Shown piece after piece: positions 21,118 to 30,624 of a stretch of DNA of 64,000 nucleotides. The notes under the pieces are model-generated. The model was not told where the DNA came from. It did not search any database and saw only the letters and a list, made by a program, of their open reading frames with translations. This DNA is from Symsagittifera roscoffensis (taxonomy: Eukaryota > Xenacoelomorpha > Acoela > Convolutidae), in contig NC_087064.1 in the NCBI RefSeq assembly GCF_963678635.1, positions 56,864,338 through 56,928,337 on the forward strand, read 5' to 3'. How positions within the stretch are numbered: position 1 is the first letter of the stretch; every line of letters begins with the position of its first letter. The position numbers and the translations under genes are program-made.

Positions 21118-23019
21118 ATGCAGAAAGGGGCTAGGCCCAAAGAACGGGTAGTGACTGTCTCAAGGCCAGAGTCACGCATGGAGGTAGATGAAGCTCCTAG
21201 GTCGAAGGGACGATTCAACCTCGATCGTGCGGCTCAGGAACATATGAACGAGGGGCTGGAGGTATGGATCCCACCCGAATCAGCGTCCTCCCTGCGCGGC
21301 ATGCAGACTCAAGTAATACGACCATTGATGGACGTCGCGCTGCCTGGATATACGCCGAGTTCGACCCCGGGTAGTAGTCAGGTGAGTGGCAGCTCGTCAC
21401 GATTGAAAGAGTTGCACGAGCGGCTACAGCTGAGGAGTCGCGAGGGTTCGGCAAGAGCGGACTTACCCTCGACGTGGGGGGAGCAACCTGTCAGGAGTGT
21501 GGTGATCTCAAGCTACAAGAAGAATACGGAAGGGAGATATCGCAAGCACAATCGGATAGACTGGAACGCGGCGCAGAGGGAGAGGAGAGATTGCTTCCAC
21601 GACGCGACTTGGTTGGAGTACTTCACGCATCCGCGAGTGCCTGAAGGCGTGGTTCAGTTGATCATTGGGGACAGCTTGCTGCGGGTGCTGACCCGGATCC
21701 AGTCCCATTGGCGAACGGGAATCTTGAGCTTCGCCGGAGCCGCAACGCCGCAGATGTTAGCGACACTTGAGATGTTAGGGATGGTGAGTGCATACACGGT
21801 CACCCTGATGGTCGGGACGAATGATGTGTCCAGGGGGGAAGCAAGGAAGGTGACAAGGCTGCACGAAAAGATGAGCTGCATTCTCGAGGAAATACGGATC
21901 CAAATGGATCCGGCCATTCTCACGGTATGTACTGTTCCCTACAACATGGGAGCGGATCAACATGCAGTGGAGATGAACACAAAAGTGCGAGGCCTGAATG
22001 AAGCAATCAGAAAGGTACATCAAAGGAGTGTCCTTCCCCTTAGGCTACTGGACGTGGCTGAACAAATGGAGCTATCCTCTTTCCCTGACGATGCATCCGC
22101 GGATGGCATTCACTTTGATAGGCCCAGAGGGGTGGAGTGGTTGAACAACGTCTTCCAAAGACACATATGTGCGCTAGAGGCAGAATTGCTGGAGACAGCA
22201 CAAGTCACGTTCGGACCACCTCCAAACCCACCCTTCTTCAACCCGAGGTCTTTGTCCAGTCGCTTAGGCGAGAGAGCCGATTCTAGAGACAGTTCGAGGA
22301 ACAGCCGGACCAAGTTACCGAGCACCACACCCATGGAAGCTGATGAAGCGATATCAGCAACTCCTCAAGGGTCGATAATATCCTCAGTGGTGGTTGCGGA
22401 GAAGAAGAGGTCAGAGAAGCCACTGGAGACCAGCAGGTCGAAATATGAGGAGAAGGTCAAGGAACTGGATCTGGAGGATCTGGAATGTAGGCAGGAGCTA
22501 GCGAGAGCTTTGGGTCTGGAACAGGTGTCACACGAAGACTTGGGGAGACACCAGTGCGTGGACTGGTTGAAGGCTCATGAAACACATTTCTCGAGAGCGA
22601 AGTTGATGGAGACGGCGGATCTGACTGGAATTCCCACAAAATCGGTGATGGGACCGATTGATTACAGACCTCTCAAGTCATTAGGGAGCCCGGGATTGGT
22701 GGTGGAGCCTCCCAAGCACCGAACCAGCATTGCCAGAATTAGAGTGGCCACTCCAGCACAATTGAGAGTGGTAGACAAACTGATGAACCCGAGAGAAATG
22801 GAGTTACCAGACGCCGCATATGAAGGCACAAGACTAGCCAACGACCCCCGATATGGGAAACCCTGCGGGCAGACGCAGCTGGCCAAAACCCTGGCAGTTT
22901 ACGACAGAGCAGATCCAGCTGCAGCAAGGGTGGTCATCGTAGCAGGATCAGATTTTGAAGGAACGTCTCCCAAGTTGTTCTGGCCAGAGACCCTGATATA
23001 TGCCTTGCCGGGAGCGTAG
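21118..23019 (+). CDS. Cargo ORF 3b: SGNH/GDSL-type hydrolase domain protein
   Basis: 633 codons. After ~175 residues of low-complexity sequence comes an SGNH-hydrolase fold: LIIGDSLLR (nucleophile Ser in GDS, residues 184-186), SFAGA (block II Gly near 206), MVGTNDVSR (GTND, 233-236) and ADGIHFDRPRG (DGIH, 329-332). All four blocks are present in order, so the esterase-type triad could be functional. The rest is acidic or Pro-rich, then charged. Near the end VVIVAGSDFEG starts what looks like a second SGNH-like domain that continues past the TAG at 23017. Esterase-like domains are known in ORF1 of some LINEs; their presence in an LTR element is unusual. Substrate unknown. Confidence 0.75.
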   Translation: MQKGARPKERVVTVSRPESRMEVDEAPRSKGRFNLDRAAQEHMNEGLEVWIPPESASSLRGMQTQVIRPLMDVALPGYTPSSTPGSSQVSGSSSRLKELHERLQLRSREGSARADLPSTWGEQPVRSVVISSYKKNTEGRYRKHNRIDWNAAQRERRDCFHDATWLEYFTHPRVPEGVVQLIIGDSLLRVLTRIQSHWRTGILSFAGAATPQMLATLEMLGMVSAYTVTLMVGTNDVSRGEARKVTRLHEKMSCILEEIRIQMDPAILTVCTVPYNMGADQHAVEMNTKVRGLNEAIRKVHQRSVLPLRLLDVAEQMELSSFPDDASADGIHFDRPRGVEWLNNVFQRHICALEAELLETAQVTFGPPPNPPFFNPRSLSSRLGERADSRDSSRNSRTKLPSTTPMEADEAISATPQGSIISSVVVAEKKRSEKPLETSRSKYEEKVKELDLEDLECRQELARALGLEQVSHEDLGRHQCVDWLKAHETHFSRAKLMETADLTGIPTKSVMGPIDYRPLKSLGSPGLVVEPPKHRTSIARIRVATPAQLRVVDKLMNPREMELPDAAYEGTRLANDPRYGKPCGQTQLAKTLAVYDRADPAAARVVIVAGSDFEGTSPKLFWPETLIYALPGA

Positions 23020-25662
23020 CTAAACCAGATGTTGACCCTGGTGGTGGCAATGAAGTCAGAAATGCCCTGCGAACCTGAGTTACTACTGTTTGCAGGGATG
23101 AACGATCATCTGCATGCAACGGGATTTCTTGAGCAGCTCAAGGGTGGTGAGCCCACGCCAAAGAGGATCTGGGAGGCCATCCAGACCTTATTTGCGGCCA
23201 TAAATGAAATACAAGAGAATGTTGCCTCAAGATTCGGCTCCAAGACAAAAGTGGCGTTCACAACGTCCCCCGGGTACTCGAGCATGCCGCTCGCTCTGCA
23301 GTTTGTGTACGCGATCTTGATCTTGATCGCAGAGGGGAATGGGTGGCGTGTCCTGATGGCAGCTTCCAACCGAGAATTGGAACCGACGAACTTGAGACTG
23401 CGCAGATCAGAACTCGCGGCGGCATGGGCGGATGTCTCCCATGCGTTGAGAGGCTTTTACGAGTTGGCCGACATCCTCATCGTACTAGACGAGGTCCTCT
23501 TGTTGGAGATATCCAACTTCGCCAGGCAACTCAAGCTCAGCCCGATTATAAGGGATGATCATCCAGTGGTGGCTCACCTGACGGCTAGTCTGTGGTTTCG
23601 GGACATGGAGTTGACCATCACGAGCTCAACCAGCAGATCTAGAGGGCCGAACAACAAAAGGAAGAACGTGGCCGCATCGGAGAAGCAACTAGAGTCGATG
23701 GTGCATTGGTTGGCACAAGAGGGAGGCAAGTGGCCCTTCCTGACACCAAGACTGGAAAACGCCACGGAGAAAACAAGAGAAGATGCGCCGCTTCTGGTGA
23801 AGCAGATCTGGGATTTTCTTGAGGAGCAACTGGGAATAGCTGAGAAGAAGGAGATGACGGTTGGCAGGTTCGTCACAGCAGCCAATGAGGTCGCGATTGG
23901 AGGGTTCTGGAGGGAGCATGCGAGAGGTGAGCTAAGGACGAGGAGGGATCATGAGATTCTCGAGTTCTTGAGTCCTTGTTGGGGAAAAAAGTTCCTGACC
24001 GAGGTGTACAGTGCGAAGGAGACTATCTTCAAAGCATTCATACAGGAGGTATTAAACATGCCTATCAGTCTGTTGCTGGCGCTGTACCTGGTTTACCCGA
24101 GGCACTTGTTTAATATGGGCCCAGCGTACATGTTCAGTCGTGGCGTGGATACCCTCAGAATAGACGGGTACTTGACGTTAGTGCTTCTGACCCACGGTGA
24201 GCTGGCGTCATTTCACCGATTGATGAGGTACGGGGAGCCCCTGTCGATGGGAAGAACACACTCGAGTATTGAGACCTACTCGTACAAGTGTGCGGCAGGA
24301 CTAAAGACGCTGCTAGTGCAGTACCTGTTGATGCAAAACAGGCACCTGACTGGTGAAGAAAAGAGCCCGAAGACAAGAGAAGAATGGAGAAGAGCGAATG
24401 CAGGCATGCCCCTATTGACGGACCTATGCCTGGCCATGAGATCGGACCCCATGGGGATGATCCGGGGGCTGGGGGAGGTCGTGACCTGTATCTATGGACC
24501 GGCCGTCACGTTTGCGTTCCCAGACCCTCTGGTGACGGCTTATCGATACTCTGTGACCCATGTGAGCCTCATTAGCGTATTAGATGGAACGACAATTAAC
24601 TGGTGTCAGCAAGAGGTGCTAAGGGCACAGATGAGCAACACGGTGCTCTTTGGAAAGTTGAAGGATCCGGAGTTGATCGTGTACAGTTTCCGAGGACAAC
24701 TGCAATGCCGGATGGGAGGCAAGCGCGAGGGCCCCATCGAAACTTACCCCAAGTTCTGGAACTTGAATCCCTTGACAGCCAATGGGCGAGAAATCTTGAG
24801 AGTTCCTGCATGGACGAAAAGCTTCGAGCTAGTGAAAAAGAAGCTAGAGGCGATATTGGAGAAAGAGGTCCTGCCAGCGAGCATTCCTGAGTTCCCCATA
24901 GTGAGGAGAATGACCCTGGGGATGAACAGTTCCCTGGTAGTCCCGTCCCCTTACGCGAGAACCACAACCGAAGAACGGCAGAAGGAGTTTACCGACGGCT
25001 GGGATCCGCTCTTCATCGGCTACACTGCAGCGATTTATTTCCATACCAGCGATGCGAAGATAAATTCATGGACAACTCAAGCCAAGAAAATGAGAGGTTC
25101 GATGCCCCCGAAATTCGAGGTGCGAGATGCCTTGAGAGTACTTGAGCGGGCAAGTCTAGAGAACCAGTTGCCAGCATGGGACGACGGCAGGATGATAGTG
25201 AATGAAGGGCATATCGCACTGAAAGCAGACGAGATGCTGTTTGCCACAAGGAGATACCGGGCACCTTACGGACTAGAGCAGGTGGAAAAGAATCAGGAAG
25301 GAAAAAAGCTGGATGCAGCAGGTCCATTGTACGTGGCACTGACAGAGCACAAGGGGACGAATCCAACGACACCATCACCCCTTTCGGTGGACACCCCTGG
25401 GGATAAAAGGAGTGGCACCGTAGAAGATCGATTCAAGAGGATTCTTGAGAGAAGAGAAGCAGAGTCGGGAGACGAGAGCATGGATGAAACTCTCAGTGAG
25501 GCAGGAGAAGATATGGAGGTGGGAAACACACCGGAGCAGAAGCCAGCGGAGGAGGAGTTCACTGCGCAGGAACTGTTGAAGGATCTGAGTGAAGAAAACT
25601 GGGCAGACACCCCCACGCCACCTCTGACCTCATCCCCCGCAAGGACCCAGAGATGTCATTGA
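23020..25662 (+). CDS. Cargo ORF 3c: second SGNH-like domain and large unknown region
   Basis: In the same phase as ORF 3b, after a TAG, so probably one protein in an intact relative; the first Met-like start is at 23029. Residues 18-30 (ELLLFAGMNDHLH) resemble an SGNH GxND block. The following 200 residues (VAFTTSPGYSSM, WRVLMAASN, LADILIVLDEV) fit the rest of such a fold, but no DxxH is evident. Residues about 250-720 form a large, apparently globular unknown region. The C-terminal 120 residues are acidic and disordered (RFKRILERREAESGDES). No family recognised beyond the SGNH hint. Confidence 0.6.
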   Translation, partial: LNQMLTLVVAMKSEMPCEPELLLFAGMNDHLHATGFLEQLKGGEPTPKRIWEAIQTLFAAINEIQENVASRFGSKTKVAFTTSPGYSSMPLALQFVYAILILIAEGNGWRVLMAASNRELEPTNLRLRRSELAAAWADVSHALRGFYELADILIVLDEVLLLEISNFARQLKLSPIIRDDHPVVAHLTASLWFRDMELTITSSTSRSRGPNNKRKNVAASEKQLESMVHWLAQEGGKWPFLTPRLENATEKTREDAPLLVKQIWDFLEEQLGIAEKKEMTVGRFVTAANEVAIGGFWREHARGELRTRRDHEILEFLSPCWGKKFLTEVYSAKETIFKAFIQEVLNMPISLLLALYLVYPRHLFNMGPAYMFSRGVDTLRIDGYLTLVLLTHGELASFHRLMRYGEPLSMGRTHSSIETYSYKCAAGLKTLLVQYLLMQNRHLTGEEKSPKTREEWRRANAGMPLLTDLCLAMRSDPMGMIRGLGEVVTCIYGPAVTFAFPDPLVTAYRYSVTHVSLISVLDGTTINWCQQEVLRAQMSNTVLFGKLKDPELIVYSFRGQLQCRMGGKREGPIETYPKFWNLNPLTANGREILRVPAWTKSFELVKKKLEAILEKEVLPASIPEFPIVRRMTLGMNSSLVVPSPYARTTTEERQKEFTDGWDPLFIGYTAAIYFHTSDAKINSWTTQAKKMRGSMPPKFEVRDALRVLERASLENQLPAWDDGRMIVNEGHIALKADEMLFATRRYRAPYGLEQVEKNQEGKKLDAAGPLYVALTEHKGTNPTTPSPLSVDTPGDKRSGTVEDRFKRILERREAESGDESMDETLSEAGEDMEVGNTPEQKPAEEEFTAQELLKDLSEENWADTPTPPLTSSPARTQRCH

Positions 25663-26963
25663 CGAGCGAGAATACCAACATGGGGATGATCTTCTTGAGT
25701 GCGGAGAGAAGGGAGAAGAATACCTTCGAGGGAAACAGAGACGCCTTTCTGGGCACTCTGGACAAAGATGCTTGGCAAGAATTCTTGAGCGATTTCAATC
25801 GAGAGGTGGATGAAGACACCACACTGGACAATTTTAAAGAGGAACTGTGGGACACAGTGGTGAAGTTCGGTGAACCTGTCCTGATGGGGACGGGTTTAGA
25901 GGAGAAAGCTAGAGGAGAACTGCTGAGCAAGATGGTCGAGTTGAGGAAAACATCAAAAAAGACCAGAGAAGACAAATGTAAAGACAGCTCTACTCCGAAA
26001 CAGAAAACTGACAATAAAATAATTAAATATACAAGGGGGGATAAGGTGGGAACTATTAATATGATTAAAAGTACTAATATCCTTAAGGCTCGAGCAGGGG
26101 GGAGGCAAGAGTTGGTTGGAGAGAAGGAAGTTGAATCAGTGATGATAACGACGACGCCCCCGAATAAAGACGTGAGGTCTCGCAAGAGGAAGAGAGACGT
26201 GGAGGGATTGGGCAGTCCTTCAGCTGACGCGGTCTCGGAAAAGGACTTGAGAGAGACGGCCCCCATGGTTCTGGCGCGATGGAAGACGGCAGCCTACAAG
26301 AGTAGCTATGAACCGAGGAAACTGCTCGACATAGAAAAAGAAATGGAAAACCCCACCAGCTCAGTGACGGAGGAAGATTTCAAACCTCAGAGAATAAAAA
26401 TGAAGCGAGGTTCGACGAGCGGGCAGACCTGGGAGGTAGACGTCGGCAAAGAATGGGTCTCAAGTGAACATCAGGCTATTGGGAAACAAGTGACCAGCGA
26501 TCCTCTTGAGAAGAATAAAACCAGAAATACCTCCCGACCGTGGTGGATAGCCCTTGGGACATTGAAAGAAATGGAAGACTGCTTGAAGAAATTGAACAGT
26601 GGAGTAGCCCGCAAACGACACAGTTGGGCCACACAGCAGAAGGCTGAGGTTAACAAGATAGAATTGGCGAACCAGCTGAAGAGATCCTGGCAAAACTTAT
26701 TGAAGGATCATTTTGAAGAGGCTATGAGGACACCCTCATCGGCACCGCCGCTGATGGCGAATCCCTTTATCAGGACTGCAGGACAACTGATGTTCGCGTG
26801 GAGCCTGTTGGGGATAGAGCTGGAGACACTGACTTCGTACGATAAGTTGAAGCTGGGAGGCAAAAATCTAGAGATATATCGAATGCTGATGCAGCACGTA
26901 GCCAGGGACAACTCAGGCTTGAGTCTGGCAAGAAGGAAAGATGCAACCTGTTTCTTGAGATGA
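25641..26963 (+). CDS. Cargo ORF 4a: unknown charged protein
   Basis: Open in the -1 phase relative to ORF 3c and overlapping its end; Met at 25653. Charged N-terminal half with RKRKRD (possible nuclear localisation signal), then a more ordered half with WWIALGTLKEMEDCLKKL, WATQQKAEVNKIELANQLKRSW and MFAWSLLGIELETL. The frame stops at TGA 26964-26966 but continues in phase as ORF 4b, so the two are likely halves of one protein. Whether the frame change from ORF 3c is an ORF boundary or a one-base change in the CCCCC run near 25635 cannot be told. Confidence 0.6.
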   Translation, partial: KDPEMSLTSENTNMGMIFLSAERREKNTFEGNRDAFLGTLDKDAWQEFLSDFNREVDEDTTLDNFKEELWDTVVKFGEPVLMGTGLEEKARGELLSKMVELRKTSKKTREDKCKDSSTPKQKTDNKIIKYTRGDKVGTINMIKSTNILKARAGGRQELVGEKEVESVMITTTPPNKDVRSRKRKRDVEGLGSPSADAVSEKDLRETAPMVLARWKTAAYKSSYEPRKLLDIEKEMENPTSSVTEEDFKPQRIKMKRGSTSGQTWEVDVGKEWVSSEHQAIGKQVTSDPLEKNKTRNTSRPWWIALGTLKEMEDCLKKLNSGVARKRHSWATQQKAEVNKIELANQLKRSWQNLLKDHFEEAMRTPSSAPPLMANPFIRTAGQLMFAWSLLGIELETLTSYDKLKLGGKNLEIYRMLMQHVARDNSGLSLARRKDATCFLR

Positions 26964-26966
26964 ACG

Positions 26967-29300
26967 ATGTCGATGATGACTGACAGCACCATCCTGGCAT
27001 GTCATCAGAAAGCAGTTGGAAGCAAGACGCTGGAAAGGAGAGTCTCCACAGTCATCTTGAATGTGTACCAGAGTACTGGAATAGAGAGGGAGGATGGTTC
27101 TAGGCAATCTCTGGAGAGCCATAGGAAGTTAGATGAGATACGAAGGTTCTACAACAAGAAGTTCGAGGAGAAACACGACGTTCACCGCAACCTGGCTTCG
27201 TCAGGGGAGTACTTAAAACTCAACAAAAAGGGAGAGTACCAGTATGTTTCTGGAGTGATGGGAATGGCGTACAACCCCTTCTTGGACTTGGAAGCCGGAG
27301 GTGCCCACAGAAACTATGAGGTGGCGGAGCTACTGAAGTTCTGGACAGAGAAGATAATGGAGATAGACACTGTGGAGAGAGAGAGACCTAGCCTGGGTCT
27401 GATTCTCGAGAGAACGCCGGAAGTGATAAGTGTGCCACGCTCAAGTAAAAGAGTGGAACTAAAAATGGGCAACGGGAATGGCGTGTTGACCACGAATCTG
27501 GAAGTGGTATGGAAATTACTCAGACCCTCCTGGTGCCCACATCCCCATGCGAGCCTGATTGAGGAGGTCACTGAGCGAGTGAGATTGGCACCGACAGAGG
27601 ATGAGGATTTGGCGACCTTGAGTATAGTACATAGACTGATCCTGCCTCAGATGAAAGAGTCGAGTGAGGTGACGAGTGGAACAGGGTCGGTGAAGAGGAT
27701 GGAGCCGGGCAGTTGTCTTGATTCGACATGTGGCAACGGCGAGCATACTTGTGATGGACGATCATGCGTCAGAATACACTCTTTCCAGAAAGAGGACCTC
27801 ATCACCTGGTTTGAGGATATCACTGAAAGGGAGAAGAGCGAGATACAGATAGTGGCTGAATGTTACGCGAGTACCACCGTGAACCTAGCGACAGCCTTGG
27901 GATTTTTCTCAAGAATGTGTAGTCTCCAGTCACTGATGAGGCTAGAGTCAGAACACCACCTGGTGACCGCGTTGAGCGTGGAATCATGGCCCGGAGTGTT
28001 ACAAGTGAACCAGAAGCACATCAAGAGTTGGAAAATTGGACTCGAGGCGGAGATGGGATTTCCCATGAGCGAAGGCTATGGATTGCCTCTGAATGCGAAA
28101 TCCTTAGTGGGGTCAGTGTTGGCAAACCTATGTGGAAGCCACTATCCACTACACATGGCGATGGTGGAGGTGTCCAGTCAGAGGGTATTGATAGACAAGG
28201 CCTTCTCAGTGCCCATGTGCGTGAGACTAGCTCGGATGTCACATCATTCACACAAGCTGTTGAGGAAGATCCGAGGAGCAGTACCGAAGGAACAAAGAGA
28301 CGACTTGAGTAAAATCTGGGGTGAAGAATTTCTAGGCTTGGAGAACGAAAACACAAGTGATCACGGAAGGCAAAACGTGGTGGGGAAACCCGCAATAGGT
28401 ACTCCAAGCTCGGAAGAAGTCGACGTGATACACGAGAAAATGATGGAACTTGAGCCTCTCCTGGAAGCCTCGGGAGAACGCAATCTTAGAAGCATCGACC
28501 TCACGCATGGGGATTGTCCATGCCACTGTCTGGCGCAGACAGTGTGGTACCCAGAACGCGCCAATCTCTGTCTGATTTGGGACATAGAAGAGATTAAGTC
28601 GTTGGGACTACCGGAGCATCGACAAAAGGTGACCATCTTGGTGGTGAGCACGATGCTGGCTCTACGATGGATTGAAGAAAACGTAGCGAAGTATAGAGAA
28701 TCGAGAACGCCAACAGCTGAGTCGATTCATGCGATAGATTACAGCAGGAGACTTGAGTTATTCGAGACCGCATGCAAGGTATTCGCCATACCAGTGGAGA
28801 TCAGACATATATGGAGCCGCCTGAGATTCTTTCCTTGGTTTCGTGCGACATTAACATCCTGGTTATATGTGGTAACAAAGGACCACATGAGGAAACATCA
28901 AAAGGAATATCGACAATTCCAAGCCGAGATAGGACCAGATGCCTTCAAGAGACCCCTGCTAACCCATCGAAATGCGATCACGACGGGGTGGAAAAGAGTG
29001 GGCAGAGTATCCAGAGACAATTCTAGAGCGAGGGAATCAATACTAGAGGAGGACCTGGCGAAGAATACAAGCATGAGTCTTCACAATTCCTTCTGTTTGA
29101 ACCGGGAGTCGAAGGTAAAGAGCTTACCAAATCAATCGAAGAGGTTGCAAGAGCAGAGGGAGTGGATGCGATCCTATGAACAGCTGAAGGCCTGGGAGGA
29201 AATTGTGATCAGCTCCGATGACGAAGAAGCACTGTTGGAACAAATTACAGTGTCAAGAACACCGGTGTCGGGTACCTCAAGGGCGAAGGACACGAGGTGA
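26967..29300 (+). CDS. Cargo ORF 4b: unknown protein with conserved PWFRA/TSWLY region
   Basis: 777 codons in phase with ORF 4a. Visible features: LKFWTEKIMEID, a Cys-rich stretch CLDSTCGNGEHTCDGRSC near residue 253, LCGSHYPLHMAMVEVSSQRV, a Cys/His cluster HGDCPCHCLAQTVWYP, and the segment ETACKVFAIPVEIRHIWSRL followed by FFPWFRATLTSWLY. The last segment is conserved in an independent relic at 6991-7170, which argues it is a selected domain. The C-terminus is charged and ends in an acidic SSDDEEAL run. No family recognised. Confidence 0.6.
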   Translation: MSMMTDSTILACHQKAVGSKTLERRVSTVILNVYQSTGIEREDGSRQSLESHRKLDEIRRFYNKKFEEKHDVHRNLASSGEYLKLNKKGEYQYVSGVMGMAYNPFLDLEAGGAHRNYEVAELLKFWTEKIMEIDTVERERPSLGLILERTPEVISVPRSSKRVELKMGNGNGVLTTNLEVVWKLLRPSWCPHPHASLIEEVTERVRLAPTEDEDLATLSIVHRLILPQMKESSEVTSGTGSVKRMEPGSCLDSTCGNGEHTCDGRSCVRIHSFQKEDLITWFEDITEREKSEIQIVAECYASTTVNLATALGFFSRMCSLQSLMRLESEHHLVTALSVESWPGVLQVNQKHIKSWKIGLEAEMGFPMSEGYGLPLNAKSLVGSVLANLCGSHYPLHMAMVEVSSQRVLIDKAFSVPMCVRLARMSHHSHKLLRKIRGAVPKEQRDDLSKIWGEEFLGLENENTSDHGRQNVVGKPAIGTPSSEEVDVIHEKMMELEPLLEASGERNLRSIDLTHGDCPCHCLAQTVWYPERANLCLIWDIEEIKSLGLPEHRQKVTILVVSTMLALRWIEENVAKYRESRTPTAESIHAIDYSRRLELFETACKVFAIPVEIRHIWSRLRFFPWFRATLTSWLYVVTKDHMRKHQKEYRQFQAEIGPDAFKRPLLTHRNAITTGWKRVGRVSRDNSRARESILEEDLAKNTSMSLHNSFCLNRESKVKSLPNQSKRLQEQREWMRSYEQLKAWEEIVISSDDEEALLEQITVSRTPVSGTSRAKDTR

Positions 29301-30044
29301 GCCGGTGGCTTGAGGGGAAAATTCTAGAGTCTTGAGTCTTGAGAGGGAGGGGGCTCGAGCGTGAACTCGGATGAAATCTGGGTTCACGAAAAAGAAATTT
29401 TAGACGAATAAGATATTGTTATTAATATGATAGATCTATTATATAAATCAGAATGATGCATGACAATTTCCTGACTGAATAGGACAAAAGAAATTTTAAA
29501 ATTACCAGCTTAAAAAGCGGGGATTCATGGGTGCAGGTGTATGCAAATTTTGATTGCTGGTTAGCGATAGTGTGAAAATTTTATATGGTTGTGAATTTTG
29601 GAAGGTAGATAAACTTAAGTCCGATGCAAACTTCTGTAAATGACCACTGGCACTGTATCTTGAGCAACACTCGGTTCTCTGGGACTCACTGGCAGATGAC
29701 AACACACGATGGGGACATCGATCTCGAGTCCGGGGAGTATGTGCCAGTCGGTCATGTCTGGAGGTTTGACCTTGAGAAACACGTAATTTTGGAGTGAAGT
29801 TTTAATTTTACATTTTTCGAATGGAGCCTATCATGCTCAGTTTTCTCGAACCAACTGAAAACAAAAAAGTAAAAAATAAGAACGTCCGAATTAACAATAG
29901 CGGGAAACTACTCAAGAAAAAGGCAGGAAATTGCTATTCGCAATTTCTCGATACGAAATAATAAGAGAGTAGAGCTGTCTTACCCCGAAAACAGGAGAAT
30001 AGAACACAGACTTGAGAAAGGACGATTATTCGAACGGAACAGAG
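29301..30044 (+). other. 3' non-coding region of the retroelement
   Basis: No coding signal. It contains CTTGAG repeats at 29310-29345, a strong hairpin at 29360-29388 and, just before the 3' LTR, a modest purine-rich stretch rather than a clean polypurine tract. Confidence 0.6.
29360..29388 (+). other. 13-bp hairpin with 3-base loop in the 3' region
   Basis: CGTGAACTCGGAT, loop GAA, then ATCTGGGTTCACG. All 13 positions pair (two as G-U/T-G wobbles). It lies 60 bases after the last ORF. A structured RNA signal such as localisation, packaging or end processing is an inference. Confidence 0.65.
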
Positions 30045-30624
30045 TGAACATTCAATGGAAGAGAGGACAACTCAAGTGCCCGATGGTTCATGCAGAAACT
30101 TTGATTCTTGAGACAGAACTTACTTCTGTGGTTAAAACTAATTAGCATCAAACTTATTTAGTTATATTATTTGATTCTCGAGCTGCTTATCTTTTAATTA
30201 CTCCTCATACTCAAGTGCATCGACATGTGAGTTCTCAATTTAAACTTCTCGAGTGTATTTTATGATAGTTATGTTGAGATAAGGCGAGTTTTAGGTTGAT
30301 CCATCTGAAATGGATCAAAGTTCCACTGTCCAATAAAAAGTAACTAAGCGGATTGTTCCGACCCGGTTTTTAACGGCGTTCATGTATTTTGGGTATTTCG
30401 AGACCTAAGTATGGGGACGCTTTTATTTCTAGAGTGGGGGGTATTTTGGTAGTGGCCTTTAAGCTGTAACGGGTTCCAGTCTCATGTCGCAAGCGAACCG
30501 AATTGGCTCCGACCGTTCTTGAGGTAGAAAAACACAAGAGATAGTGTCCCTGACTCTTGAGCCAATGGTTATAGGGCCTATTTTTCTTAAGCCTCGTGTG
30601 TGACTACAGTAGACGAATGTTACA
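30045..30624 (+). repeat. 3' LTR
   Basis: Begins TGAACATTC and ends GAATGTTACA, so it keeps the TG...CA ends and short inverted termini. Compared with 8205-8783 I see three substitutions and three single-base indels. AATAAA at 30332. Confidence 0.9.

Larger units (their letters stand above)
8205..30624 (+). mobile_element. Giant Ty3/gypsy LTR retrotransposon with macro-domain and SGNH-hydrolase cargo
   Basis: Two direct repeats of about 580 bp bound 22.4 kb. Internally, in order: a 2.4-kb leader with a minisatellite, gag, pol (PR, RT, RNase H, IN, macro domain), then about 9 kb of further ORFs and a short 3' non-coding tail. The RT-RNase H-IN order and the CCHC knuckles place it in Ty3/gypsy. 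The three differences plus three small indels I see between the LTRs imply a recent insertion. There is no clear target-site duplication: about 94 bp of the PLE target and the first bases of the 5' LTR are missing at the left junction. The length is several times that of usual gypsy elements because of the cargo. Confidence 0.9.

Noticed and set aside
29301-30044. env gene or polypurine tract before the 3' LTR
   Set aside because: No env-like ORF anywhere in the element and only a weak purine run; not annotated.
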